A DNA stretch of 64,000 nucleotides from Bacteroidota bacterium (GTDB lineage: Bacteria > Bacteroidota > Bacteroidia > Bacteroidales > GCA-2711565), in contig JAHIVC010000099.1 in assembly GCA_018816945.1 (NCBI GenBank), forward strand, positions 440,554 to 504,553. The letters run 5' to 3'. The notes under the pieces are model-generated. The model was not told the origin of the DNA and did not search any database. It saw only the letters and a list, made by a program, of their open reading frames with translations. The translations under genes and the position numbers were made by a program. Below are positions 44,719 to 52,904 of the stretch, piece by piece. Numbering within the stretch: the stretch's first letter is position 1; each line of letters starts with the position of its first letter.

Positions 44719-46272
44719 TTACATCTTAATTTCTTCGCCCTGATCATTAAAGAAATGATATTCTAAAAAGGAATAAGATGGCATTGGTTGCATCGAGATT
44801 CGTTTCTTATACTTCCAATTCCACTTTCTTTTGGTCGATATCAAACCTTTATTCAAATAGGCGTGTATGAAAGGATGTAAAGTAATCTTTAAGCTTTTTT
44901 CATTCTGATCGTGCAATAAGTATCGGATGTTATTTTCAATTTCATCAATAATGATGATACTCGGTTTGATTTCGCCACTACCAGCACAAACAGGGCATTT
45001 TTCAAGAATATCGATATTCATCTCAGGCCGAACTCTTTGACGGGTGATTTGAACCAATCCAAATTTACTGGGAGGTAAAATGGTATGCTTGGCATGATCT
45101 TTCTCCATCTCATCTTTGAGCTTTTGATATAAGGTGCGACGATTTTTGCCATCATGCAGATCAATAAAATCAATAACGATGATCCCGCCCATATCGCGTA
45201 ATCTCAACTGACGGGCAATTTCTACTGCCGATTCCAGATTAACTTCAAGTGCATTTATTTCCTGACTGTTCTCTTTCTTGACCCGATGTCCGCTGTTCAC
45301 ATCAATAACATGAAGTGCTTCGGTATGTTCAATAATCAGGTAAACACCACTTTTAATGGTAACGGTTTTGCCAAACGAACTTTTAATTTGCTTGTCAATG
45401 CCCATTTGTTCGAAAATCGGCTTAGGCCCTTTGAAAAGCTTTACAATTTCGATTTTATCCGGAGCGATTGTACGGATATAACTCTTTATATCTTCGAAAA
45501 GGGTAGCATCGTTTATATAAATATTGTTGAAAGATTCGTTCATCAAATCCCTCAACAGTACAGAGGTACGATCAATTTCGCTGATAATTTTTTTAGGAGC
45601 CTTTGCCCCAACTATTTTTCTTGTCAGCAGGTCCCATTTTTCAACTAAATTCCGCAAGTCTGTATCTAATTCGGCAACCTTTTTATTCTCGGCAACGGTA
45701 CGAATGATTACACCAAAGTTTTTTGGTTTAATACTTTGGATGAGTCGTTTTAACCGATTGCGCTCTTCTACACTCTTTATTTTTTGCGAAATCGAGATTC
45801 TGTTTGAGAAAGGAACCAAAACTAAAAAACGTCCTGCAAACGAAATTTCAGAAGAAATCCGGGGACCTTTTGTTGAAATCGGCTCTTTGGCTATTTGAAT
45901 GAGTACCTGTTGGTTTGAAGCCAGTACTTGTGTGATTTTGCCTGTTTTTTCAATATCAGCTTCCAATTCCAACTGATCCATCCTTGGCAAATTCTCTGCA
46001 GTACTTGCCAAGCCGGCTTTGGTATATTTAATTAAACTTAGTACCTGAGGCCCTAAATCTAAATAATGTAAAAATGCATCTTTTTCGTATCCAACATCAA
46101 CGAAAGCAGCGTTAAGCCCGGGCATGATTTTTTTGACCCTTCCCAAATATACATCTCCAACAGAATAATTATTATTATTCCTTTCTTTGTGCAATTCGAC
46201 AAGGAATTTATCCTCCAACAACGCAATCTCAACCTCCGAAGAACTTGAATTAATTATTAATTCCTTATTCAC
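44719..46272 (-). CDS. rng: Ribonuclease E/G family endoribonuclease (RNase G)
   Basis: This 517-residue endonuclease takes part in rRNA maturation and mRNA decay. An S1 domain near the N-terminus reads VGDVYLGRVKKIMPGLNAAF. The DNase I-like catalytic aspartates are in LHVIDVNSG and IIVIDFIDL, and the zinc-link is CPVCAGSGE. It lacks the long C-terminal scaffold of RNase E, so RNase G is the better name. The start is GTG at 46272 (MNKELIINSSSSE); no ATG occurs before the S1 domain. It follows the HU/small basic protein genes on the same strand with a 131-nt gap containing a hairpin. Confidence 0.95.
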   Translation of the reverse strand: MNKELIINSSSSEVEIALLEDKFLVELHKERNNNNYSVGDVYLGRVKKIMPGLNAAFVDVGYEKDAFLHYLDLGPQVLSLIKYTKAGLASTAENLPRMDQLELEADIEKTGKITQVLASNQQVLIQIAKEPISTKGPRISSEISFAGRFLVLVPFSNRISISQKIKSVEERNRLKRLIQSIKPKNFGVIIRTVAENKKVAELDTDLRNLVEKWDLLTRKIVGAKAPKKIISEIDRTSVLLRDLMNESFNNIYINDATLFEDIKSYIRTIAPDKIEIVKLFKGPKPIFEQMGIDKQIKSSFGKTVTIKSGVYLIIEHTEALHVIDVNSGHRVKKENSQEINALEVNLESAVEIARQLRLRDMGGIIVIDFIDLHDGKNRRTLYQKLKDEMEKDHAKHTILPPSKFGLVQITRQRVRPEMNIDILEKCPVCAGSGEIKPSIIIIDEIENNIRYLLHDQNEKSLKITLHPFIHAYLNKGLISTKRKWNWKYKKRISMQPMPSYSFLEYHFFNDQGEEIKM

Positions 46273-46356
46273 TTTAAGAATATTTAAAATTTAGATCAAT
46301 CAATGATAATATCAAAGATTGTTTAAGTGAGGAATAGCTTTTCAGGTGTAAATAAT

Positions 46357-46388
46357 AATCACATGAGTCCGGTAAAACCCATGTGATT
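46357..46388 (-). terminator. Hairpin 3' of the HU and small basic protein genes
   Basis: AATCACATG and CATGTGATT form a perfect 9-bp stem around a 14-base loop. On the minus strand it lies 15 bases after the small gene's stop and is followed by a loose T-rich stretch, so it may separate these genes from rng. Confidence 0.5.
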
Positions 46389-46403
46389 AGAAAAAATATT
46401 GGT

Positions 46404-46493
46404 CTATTTCTTTTTGTGTCGGTTTTTCCTTAAACGTTTTTTTCGTTTGTGGGTCGACATTTTATGTCTTTTTCTTTTTTTCCCGCTTGGCAT
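46404..46493 (-). CDS. 29-residue basic protein of the AURKAIP1/COX24 (mS38-like) family
   Basis: This tiny gene encodes MPSGKKRKRHKMSTHK followed by RKKRLRKNRHKKK, then TAG. Nearly half the residues are Lys or Arg. The sequence matches the DUF1713/COX24 C-terminal domain, whose mitochondrial member AURKAIP1 is small-subunit ribosomal protein mS38; very similar short proteins are widespread in Bacteroidota. A ribosomal role is therefore likely, by family knowledge and not shown here. It lies 17 nt after the HU gene on the same strand and is probably co-transcribed with it. It is short enough to be missed by routine gene calling. Confidence 0.85.
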   Translation of the reverse strand: MPSGKKRKRHKMSTHKRKKRLRKNRHKKK

Positions 46494-46510
46494 AATAAAT
46501 ATTATTAGAA

Positions 46511-46795
46511 TTATTTAACAATTGTTTTTACCTGATTAACAAATGTTTTTGCTGGTTTGAAAGAAGGAATATTATGCGCTGGGATAATAATAGTAGTATT
46601 CTTTGAAATATTTCGACCAGTTTTTTCAGCTCTTCTTTTAATTGTAAAGCTACCAAAACCTCTTAAGTAAACATTTTCGCCTTTTACCATTGAATCCTTA
46701 ACTGCCTCCATAAAAGCTTCAACTGTTGCCTGAACTGCAACTTTTTCAATACCTGTTTTATTAGCAATTTCTGCTACGATTTCTGCTTTTGTCAT
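46511..46795 (-). CDS. HU-family DNA-binding protein
   Basis: This 94-residue nucleoid protein has the complete HU fold: N-terminal helices MTKAEIVAEIANKTGIEK, the conserved LRGFGSFTIKRRAEKTGRN arm base, and the PAHNIPSFKPAK segment (usual form P-x-x-x-P-x-F-x-P). It bends DNA and compacts the chromosome. It is divergent from mutY and upstream of the mS38-like gene. A minus-strand TATCTTTG -7 box at 46846-46853 gives a leader of about 45 nt. Confidence 0.96.
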   Translation of the reverse strand: MTKAEIVAEIANKTGIEKVAVQATVEAFMEAVKDSMVKGENVYLRGFGSFTIKRRAEKTGRNISKNTTIIIPAHNIPSFKPAKTFVNQVKTIVK

Positions 46796-46845
46796 GTCAA
46801 ATTAGTTTTTAATGATTTGATATTAAATTTATTAATTCGGGCAGC

Positions 46846-46853
46846 AAAGATAA
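46846..46853 (-). promoter_or_regulatory. -7 box of HU gene
   Basis: Minus-strand TATCTTTG matches TAnnTTTG. The -33 position is AT-rich without TTTG. Confidence 0.42.
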
Positions 46854-46911
46854 ACTTTTTTTAAATTAATATAAAACTTTAATAAATATTTTATTTCTAA
46901 TCTTCTCTATA

Positions 46912-46919
46912 TAAATTTG
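46912..46919 (+). promoter_or_regulatory. -7 box of mutY, very close to the start codon
   Basis: TAAATTTG matches TAnnTTTG and ends seven bases before the mutY ATG, implying a leader of zero or one nucleotide. Confidence 0.35.
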
Positions 46920-46926
46920 TTCACTT

Positions 46927-47997
46927 ATGACTACAAAGATAGGACAAGATTTAATAGCATGGTATAAAAAGAATAAAAGAGATCTTCCATGGAGAAATAC
47001 CAACGATCCATATTTGATTTGGGTTTCTGAAATCATTTTGCAACAAACCCGTGTTGATCAAGGTTTGTCGTATTATTTAAGGTTTGTAGAGCGGTTTCCT
47101 TCGATCGAAGATTTAGCAAATGCCAGTGAGAATGAAGTATTAAAGTATTGGCAGGGTTTGGGTTATTATTCGAGAGCCAGAAATATGCATGCTTCTGCCA
47201 GGCAAATCTGTGAATTGTTTAAAGGGAAATTCCCTGTTAATTATGATCAAATTAAATCACTGAAAGGTGTGGGACCATATACTGCCGCTGCAATTGCTTC
47301 TATTGCTTTTAATCTGCCACACGCTGTTATTGATGGAAACGTGAACCGAGTAATTAGCAGGTTGTTCGGAATAGAAATACCCGTTAATACAAATAAAGGT
47401 CAGGAACTGGTAGAAGAAAAGTTAAATACAATTTTTGTGAGAAATGATCCTGCAAATTTTAATCAGGCCATCATGGAATTGGGGGCAATGATTTGTAAGC
47501 CTTCGTCACCTGAATGCAATAAGTGTGTCCTAAATATTAATTGTGTTGCTTTTCAACAAAATAGGGTTAATGAATTTCCTGTAAAAATCAAGCTTAAATC
47601 ACCGAAACTGTTGTATCTGTTTTATTTTATCTTAAAATATCAAAACTATTCACAACAATTTGTTTATCTAAACAAGAGAGGGGAGAATGCAATTTGGAAA
47701 AATTTGTACGATTTTCCCGGATTACAATTTAATTTCAAAAGAGAAACGAACGAGGTCGTTACGGAATTTAAAAAAAAATATTTTCTGAAAAATTTTGCCC
47801 TGGATCCTGAAAAAATTATCGGCCCCATTAAACACCAACTGACACATAAAAGTATTAGGGCATTTTTTATAGAATTTAATATTGACAAGCATTCCGTAAA
47901 TAATTTTAATGATGAATTAATTGCCGTTACAGTTGAAGAATTGCAAAAATATCCGGTTTCAAAGCTTATGGAGAACTATATTAAGGCACATTTATAA
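46927..47997 (+). CDS. mutY: A/G-specific adenine DNA glycosylase
   Basis: MutY removes adenine mispaired with 8-oxoguanine. This 356-residue protein has the catalytic Glu region EIILQQTRVDQG, the helix-hairpin-helix LKGVGPYTAAAIASIAF, catalytic Asp in AVIDGNVNRV and an iron-sulfur cluster motif C-X6-C-X2-C-X5-C (ICKPSSPECNKCVLNINC). The C-terminal NUDIX-like domain that recognises 8-oxoguanine follows, with IGPIKHQLTHKSI near its middle. It begins the mutY-ssb-gldE-gldD run that is conserved in Bacteroidota. Confidence 0.96.
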   Translation: MTTKIGQDLIAWYKKNKRDLPWRNTNDPYLIWVSEIILQQTRVDQGLSYYLRFVERFPSIEDLANASENEVLKYWQGLGYYSRARNMHASARQICELFKGKFPVNYDQIKSLKGVGPYTAAAIASIAFNLPHAVIDGNVNRVISRLFGIEIPVNTNKGQELVEEKLNTIFVRNDPANFNQAIMELGAMICKPSSPECNKCVLNINCVAFQQNRVNEFPVKIKLKSPKLLYLFYFILKYQNYSQQFVYLNKRGENAIWKNLYDFPGLQFNFKRETNEVVTEFKKKYFLKNFALDPEKIIGPIKHQLTHKSIRAFFIEFNIDKHSVNNFNDELIAVTVEELQKYPVSKLMENYIKAHL

Positions 47998-48075
47998 CCG
48001 ATATTTGGAACAATAAAATGCGACAAATTTCAAGATTGTGGATAAAAGATAAAATATAAAAGCGATATTTAATCG

Positions 48076-48083
48076 TAACTTTG
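48076..48083 (+). promoter_or_regulatory. -7 box of ssb
   Basis: TAACTTTG matches TAnnTTTG and ends 22 nt before the ssb ATG, giving a leader of about 15 nt. Confidence 0.5.
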
Positions 48084-48105
48084 TTTAACTAAAAAAATTT
48101 TAATC

Positions 48106-48519
48106 ATGGCAGGAATTAATAAAGTTATTCTAATTGGAAATCTGGGCAAGGATCCGGAAACTTTTACTTTTGAAAATGGTGTAAAAAAGGTTAGTTTTTC
48201 ATTAGCCACAACCGAGAGTTACAAAGACAAAGAAGGCAATAAGGTTGATCAAACCGAATGGCATAACGTTGTTGTTTGGAGAGGTTTAGCCGATGTTGCC
48301 GAGAAGTATTTATCAAAAGGGAATCAGGTTTATATTGAGGGAAAAATAAAAACCCGTGCCTGGGATGATAAAGATGGTGTTAAGAGATATACCACTGAAA
48401 TCTACGCCGATAATATGACCATGCTCGGCGGTAAAAGGGATGATTCTCAAACGGAAAGGCCAACTCAAAAAGCTCCTGAAGTTGACATTCCCGAGCCCGA
48501 GGATGATTTGCCGTTCTAG
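48106..48519 (+). CDS. ssb: Single-stranded DNA-binding protein
   Basis: This 137-residue protein has an OB fold (INKVILIGNLGKDPE, WHNVVVWRGLADVAEKYLSKG and QVYIEGKIKTRAWDDKDG) and an acidic C-terminal tip ending EPEDDLPF, which recruits replication and repair partners. The linker is short (about 20 residues). It lies between mutY and gldE, an order typical of the phylum, and has its own promoter box and a downstream hairpin. Confidence 0.97.
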   Translation: MAGINKVILIGNLGKDPETFTFENGVKKVSFSLATTESYKDKEGNKVDQTEWHNVVVWRGLADVAEKYLSKGNQVYIEGKIKTRAWDDKDGVKRYTTEIYADNMTMLGGKRDDSQTERPTQKAPEVDIPEPEDDLPF

Positions 48520-48577
48520 GAAGCCAATTCCACGGAAATCAAATATTACCTTTACAAAGACTCTGTTTTAAACAACG

Positions 48578-48610
48578 AACCCTAAATGGCTTGTCAAGGC
48601 ATTTAGGGTT
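48578..48610 (+). terminator. Hairpin after ssb
   Basis: AACCCTAAATG and CATTTAGGGTT form an 11-bp perfect stem, followed by a moderately T-rich stretch (TTAGTTCTTTA). It separates ssb from the gldE promoter. Confidence 0.6.
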
Positions 48611-48656
48611 TAGTTCTTTACTTGTTTTATGTCGCAAATTATACGAATTCATGCAT

Positions 48657-48686
48657 TTTGCAGAGGTGTATTTTTTTATACCTTTG
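48657..48686 (+). promoter_or_regulatory. Bacteroidota promoter of gldE-gldD
   Basis: TTTG (48657-48660) and TACCTTTG (48679-48686) are separated by 18 bases, matching the -33/-7 promoter of this phylum in both boxes. Transcription should start near 48694. Confidence 0.6.
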
Positions 48687-48745
48687 CTATCGTGTCAAAA
48701 GCGTAATTTGAGTTGGCATCAAAACTGGTTTTTTATTACATATTG

Positions 48746-50047
48746 ATGATAATTCTTAGTTCACTCTTAAATCCATTCACGATAAACGCATTTATCAGTC
48801 TGTTGATAATGATTATTTTATTGTTTTTTTCAGCCATGATTTCCGGATCCGAAATCGCGTACTTTTCATTAGACCCGGCTCACATGAAAGAGCTTAAGCA
48901 AAGCAGTGGTGCCAAAGTTGATTTGGTTTTATCTTTATTGGATATGCCCAAACGACTTCTGGCTACAATTTTAATTGCCAATAATTTCGTTAATGTATCA
49001 ATTGTAATACTATCAACCTATGTGGTGAGCCAGTTATTTAATTTAATTGACTATCCGGTTCTTGCCTTCATCATTCAAGCTGTAGTTATTACTACACTGA
49101 TTTTGGTTTTTGGAGAAATAATGCCAAAGATTTTTGCAACGCAAAGATCGATTTGGTTTTGCTTTGCAATGGCAAAACCCTTAAAAAATTTGATTAGTAT
49201 TTTTCACCCGCTTAGTACACTTTTAATAAAATCCACTTCGATTATTGACAGAAGAATTTCAGGCAAAGGACACCAATTATCAAGAAGCGAACTTTCGGAT
49301 GCAATTGAAATAACTACCGACGATGATCAAGGAGATAAAGAGCGCAAAATCTTACATGGGATTGTTCGTTTCGGGGATATTGATGTAAAAGAAATTATGA
49401 AATCCCGAACAGATATAACTGCAGTTGATCGTCAAATAAAATTTGATGAATTGTTGATGATAATACTTGATTCAGGATATTCCAGATTACCCGTTTATAA
49501 TTTATCTTTCGATAATATTGAAGGGATTTTATATATCAAGGATTTACTTCTTTATTTAGATGAACCCGCAAATTTTGAGTGGCAAAAACTTATAAAACCT
49601 GCATATTTCATTCCTGAGAACAAAAAAATCAACGATCTTTTAAAGGAATTTCAACTAAAAAAGGTCCATTTGGCAGTTGTGGTAGATGAATATGGAGGTA
49701 CTTCGGGAATAGTGACATTGGAAGATGTTCTGGAGGAAATCGTAGGGGATATCAGCGATGAGTTTGATATATCTGAAGATGAGCCATCGTTTGATAAAAT
49801 CGATGATCACACCTACCTTTTTGAAGGCAAAACAACACTGATTGATTTTTGTAGGATTATTGAGGAAGATGAAAATGTTTTTGATGAAGTTAAAGGGGAC
49901 AATGATTCTTTGGCTGGCCTCATTCTAGAACTCACCGGTGAAATACCGATTGTTGATCAAAGTGTAAGGTTTAAAAAGTTTAATTTCATCGTTATTGATG
50001 TCGATCATAGAAGGATCAAGCAGATAAAAGTTATTATTGATAAATAG
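48746..50047 (+). CDS. gldE: Gliding motility-associated protein GldE (HlyC/CorC family)
   Basis: This inner-membrane protein has an N-terminal DUF21-type domain of several helices (MIILLFFSAMISGSEIAYFSL onward), a paired CBS domain (GDIDVKEIMKSRTDITAVDR; HLAVVVDEYGGTSGIVTLEDVLEEIVGDI) and a CorC/HlyC transporter-associated domain (YLFEGKTTLIDFCRII). Relatives resemble Mg/Co-efflux proteins, while GldE is linked genetically to GldD in gliding motility. I chose ATG 48746 (433 residues); a TTG at 48713 in the same frame would add 11 residues and also fits the promoter at 48657. Its stop is five bases before the gldD ATG. Confidence 0.9.
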   Translation: MIILSSLLNPFTINAFISLLIMIILLFFSAMISGSEIAYFSLDPAHMKELKQSSGAKVDLVLSLLDMPKRLLATILIANNFVNVSIVILSTYVVSQLFNLIDYPVLAFIIQAVVITTLILVFGEIMPKIFATQRSIWFCFAMAKPLKNLISIFHPLSTLLIKSTSIIDRRISGKGHQLSRSELSDAIEITTDDDQGDKERKILHGIVRFGDIDVKEIMKSRTDITAVDRQIKFDELLMIILDSGYSRLPVYNLSFDNIEGILYIKDLLLYLDEPANFEWQKLIKPAYFIPENKKINDLLKEFQLKKVHLAVVVDEYGGTSGIVTLEDVLEEIVGDISDEFDISEDEPSFDKIDDHTYLFEGKTTLIDFCRIIEEDENVFDEVKGDNDSLAGLILELTGEIPIVDQSVRFKKFNFIVIDVDHRRIKQIKVIIDK

Positions 50048-50052
50048 TGAAC

Positions 50053-50661
50053 ATGAAACAACCGATCCGAATTATTTTATACTTATTAGTTTTATCATTA
50101 ACTGTCGTTGGGTTATTTTCATGTAGTTCAGATCAAATGCCTAAACCAAGAGGTTATTTCAGAATTGATCTTCCTAAAAAATCTTATCAGACCCTTGATA
50201 GTACATTTCCTTTTACCTTTGAGTATCCCAAATATGTTACGATAAAACCCGATTTACTTTCTCCTGATAAACCATATTGGATAAATCTTGACTTTCCACA
50301 ATTTAACGGAAGCTTACATTTGAGCTATAAAATAGTGGACACAAATTTGGTTCAGTATGTCGAAGATACACATGCAATGGCTTATAAACATATTTCAAAA
50401 GCTTCAAGTATCGACAATCGGTTAATTTTTAATCAGTACGACAGTGTGTACGGTTTAATTTTTGAGATTAACGGTTTAAATGCAGCTTCACCGTATCAGT
50501 TTTTTGTAACAGATAGTATTCACCATTTTTTGAGGGGAGCCTTATATTTTAATGTTGAACCCAACAACGATTCACTTGCTCCGGTAATTAATTTTATTAA
50601 AGAAGATATTGAGCATTTGATTACCAGCTTTAAATGGAAAAGTATATCTGGTGTAAAATAA
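50053..50661 (+). CDS. gldD: Gliding motility lipoprotein GldD
   Basis: This 202-residue lipoprotein has a signal peptide with lipobox LFSC (Cys near residue 24), followed by PKPRGYFRIDLPKKSYQ, the conserved beginning of GldD. In Flavobacterium GldD is essential for gliding and for secretion-related machinery. I chose ATG 50053; GTG 50047 is two codons upstream in frame. Presence of gldD and gldE does not prove motility, because many non-gliding Bacteroidota keep them. Confidence 0.93.
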   Translation: MKQPIRIILYLLVLSLTVVGLFSCSSDQMPKPRGYFRIDLPKKSYQTLDSTFPFTFEYPKYVTIKPDLLSPDKPYWINLDFPQFNGSLHLSYKIVDTNLVQYVEDTHAMAYKHISKASSIDNRLIFNQYDSVYGLIFEINGLNAASPYQFFVTDSIHHFLRGALYFNVEPNNDSLAPVINFIKEDIEHLITSFKWKSISGVK

Positions 50662-50723
50662 GAATACCTTGGATTATCCTTCCAATTTTTATTTTAACAT
50701 TTAATTTTTAGAATTAATTTGTG

Positions 50724-50731
50724 TACTTTTG
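50724..50731 (+). promoter_or_regulatory. -7 box of corA
   Basis: TACTTTTG matches TAnnTTTG, about 67 nt upstream of the corA ATG. Confidence 0.42.
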
Positions 50732-50786
50732 AGCTACAAAAAAACAATCACGGGAATGTAAAAATTTGTTTATCAATATCTTTAAA

Positions 50787-50793
50787 AAGGAGG
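50787..50793 (+). promoter_or_regulatory. Perfect Shine-Dalgarno site of corA
   Basis: AAGGAGG lies four bases before the ATG at 50798. Such strong sites are rare in Bacteroidota, where the anti-Shine-Dalgarno sequence of 16S rRNA is masked, and none of the other genes here has one this good. Confidence 0.65.
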
Positions 50794-50797
50794 GAAG

Positions 50798-51706
50798 ATG
50801 ATTGAAACCATCAAAATAGGCACATTAAAATGGCATCACATTCTTAATCCTACGGATGATAATCTGAAGTATTTAAAAGATAATTTCTATTTTCACCCCT
50901 TAGATATTGAAGACTGCAGAACCGGTAATCAACGATCTAAAATCGATATCTACGACGATTATTATTTCATGATTTTGCATTTTCCCACCTATGATAAAAA
51001 TGGAACTTTTCTGCATACTAAAGAAGTAAAGATATTTTGGGGCGAAGACTATATTATTACTTTGGGTCAATCGCATTGGGTCGTTGACGATTTGTTTCAG
51101 GAGGCAAAAGCCAAAAAAGAACAAAATGAAGATATTGAAGTTGGAACTAGTGATGCCCTGTTGTATAAGGTACTTGAGAAATTGATGACCGAATCATTGA
51201 TGATTATCCGAAGAGTTGGAAACGAACTCGATTATATCAGTCAGGAATTGTTTAGTAAAAAAGCCGAGAAAACTATCGGGCACATTTCGGTAACACGTAA
51301 AAATATCATTTTGTTAAATACAATTTTTAAACCTCAGTTAAGGGTTTTTCACAAGTTTGAAACAGGCTCTATTGAAGGATTTGCCGAAAATATGGAAGAT
51401 TATTGGGGCAATATCCTCGATTATTATCAACGAATGTGGGATATGACCGAAGATTATGAAGAGTTGATTGATGGTCTTTCTAAAACTTTTGATTCGTTAC
51501 AGGCTAACAAAATAAATGAAATCATGAAAGTGCTCACCATGGTTTCATCCATATTACTGCCACTTACATTTATCACCGGCCTGTATGGGATGAATCTTGG
51601 GTTGCCATTCCAAAATGAACCCAATTCTTTTTGGATTGTAATATTGGCTATGGCGATAATAGCCGTGACCATGATCTCATATTTCAAAAGAAGAAAGTGG
51701 ATGTAG
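50798..51706 (+). CDS. corA: CorA-type magnesium/cobalt transporter
   Basis: This 302-residue protein has a cytosolic alpha/beta N-terminal domain, a long helical stalk, and two C-terminal membrane helices. The signature YGMNLG (GMN motif) follows helix 1 in FITGLYGMNLGLPF. The C-terminal tail KRRKW is basic, as is usual. It pentamerises to form an ion channel in the inner membrane. It is convergent with the DAHP synthase gene, with one base between the stops. Confidence 0.94.
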   Translation: MIETIKIGTLKWHHILNPTDDNLKYLKDNFYFHPLDIEDCRTGNQRSKIDIYDDYYFMILHFPTYDKNGTFLHTKEVKIFWGEDYIITLGQSHWVVDDLFQEAKAKKEQNEDIEVGTSDALLYKVLEKLMTESLMIIRRVGNELDYISQELFSKKAEKTIGHISVTRKNIILLNTIFKPQLRVFHKFETGSIEGFAENMEDYWGNILDYYQRMWDMTEDYEELIDGLSKTFDSLQANKINEIMKVLTMVSSILLPLTFITGLYGMNLGLPFQNEPNSFWIVILAMAIIAVTMISYFKRRKWM

Positions 51707-51707
51707 C

Positions 51708-52805
51708 CTATTTTTCAGGACTTTTATTCATAATTTCAGTTTGAATTCGGAGTGATTCGGCATGCATGAGTTCAAGCAACTTTTGTAAAAAATCCCTATC
51801 CAGATTATGTTTTAATCCCTTTTTAAGCCGATCTTCGATGATAAAGCTCCATCGTTTGAGTTGTAGAATGGTAATTTTATGCTCGTTTTTATACTGTCCG
51901 ATTTCATCAACAATTTTTAGTCTTCTTCCTAAAATATCAAGCAGTTCATCATCGATTTCGTCTATCTGTTTACGGTAGCTGGTCAGTTTATTTTCAAATT
52001 CTTTTGTCCCGCTCATTTCCCTGATAACAAGCTTATCAAGTAATAGTTTCAGGTTTTTTGGTTCAACCTGTTGATCCGCATCCGAAAGTGCAGCCCAGGG
52101 TTTTATATGTGATTCAATCATCAAGCCATCCATTTCTAAATCCATGGCTTTTTGAGAAATGTCTAATAATAATTCCTTGTTTCCGCAAATATGACTCGGA
52201 TCAACAATGATTGGTATATTAGGGACTAATCGTTTAAGTTCGATCGGGATTTCCCACATTGGTGGATTACGGTACTTCGATTGATTTAAAGAATAAAATC
52301 CGCGATGCACGGCTACAAGTTTTTTGATTCCTGCTTTATTAACCCTCTCAAGTGCACCCATCCATAAGGTTAAATCCGGATTAATCGGATTTTTGACCAT
52401 AACAGGAATGTCTACGCCCTTCAGTGCTTCAGCAATTTCCTGTACAGAGAACGGATTAACAACTGTACGCGCGCCAATCCATAAAATATCGATTCCATGT
52501 GCCAGGCATTTTTCAATATGCGATGGTTTTGCGACTTCAACAGCAAGCTTTAAATTTGTTTCTTCCTTTACCCTTTGCAACCAAACAAGTCCTTTTGAAC
52601 CAACGCCTTCAAAATAGTTGGGCCGTGTTCTGGGTTTCCATAATCCGGCCCTATATACTTTAACATTATTAATTTGCGCCAATTGTTTCGCAGTATTTAT
52701 AACCTGTTCTTCGTTTTCGGCACTGCAAGGGCCGCTAATTACTAAGGGATGTTCCTTGCAATCGAGCCACTCATTAATTGGAATTATTTCTAAATTTGTT
52801 GCCAT
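51708..52805 (-). CDS. aroF: Bifunctional DAHP synthase / chorismate mutase type II
   Basis: This 365-residue enzyme starts the shikimate pathway and also converts chorismate to prephenate. The N-terminal TIM barrel contains VISGPCSAENEEQV, YRAGLWKPRTRPNYFEG, the AVHRGFYSLNQSKYRNPP segment and IIVDPSHICGN. A chorismate mutase helical domain (about residues 275-355) reads LTSYRKQIDEIDDELLDILG, then KIVDEIGQYKNEH. This fusion order is typical of Bacteroidota. A minus-strand TACCTTTG -7 box lies seven bases upstream (52813-52820), so the mRNA may be leaderless. Confidence 0.95.
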   Translation of the reverse strand: MATNLEIIPINEWLDCKEHPLVISGPCSAENEEQVINTAKQLAQINNVKVYRAGLWKPRTRPNYFEGVGSKGLVWLQRVKEETNLKLAVEVAKPSHIEKCLAHGIDILWIGARTVVNPFSVQEIAEALKGVDIPVMVKNPINPDLTLWMGALERVNKAGIKKLVAVHRGFYSLNQSKYRNPPMWEIPIELKRLVPNIPIIVDPSHICGNKELLLDISQKAMDLEMDGLMIESHIKPWAALSDADQQVEPKNLKLLLDKLVIREMSGTKEFENKLTSYRKQIDEIDDELLDILGRRLKIVDEIGQYKNEHKITILQLKRWSFIIEDRLKKGLKHNLDRDFLQKLLELMHAESLRIQTEIMNKSPEK

Positions 52806-52812
52806 TACACCA

Positions 52813-52820
52813 CAAAGGTA
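52813..52820 (-). promoter_or_regulatory. -7 box of DAHP synthase gene, very close to the start codon
   Basis: Minus-strand TACCTTTG is a perfect TAnnTTTG box whose end lies seven bases before the ATG. Confidence 0.4.
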
Positions 52821-52904
52821 TAAATAATCTAAAGTGTTTTTAAATCGAAATAATGCATTGATAATAGATGAAAATGTCGTTTTTTTGTATAAAATTTAAA
52901 GCAG

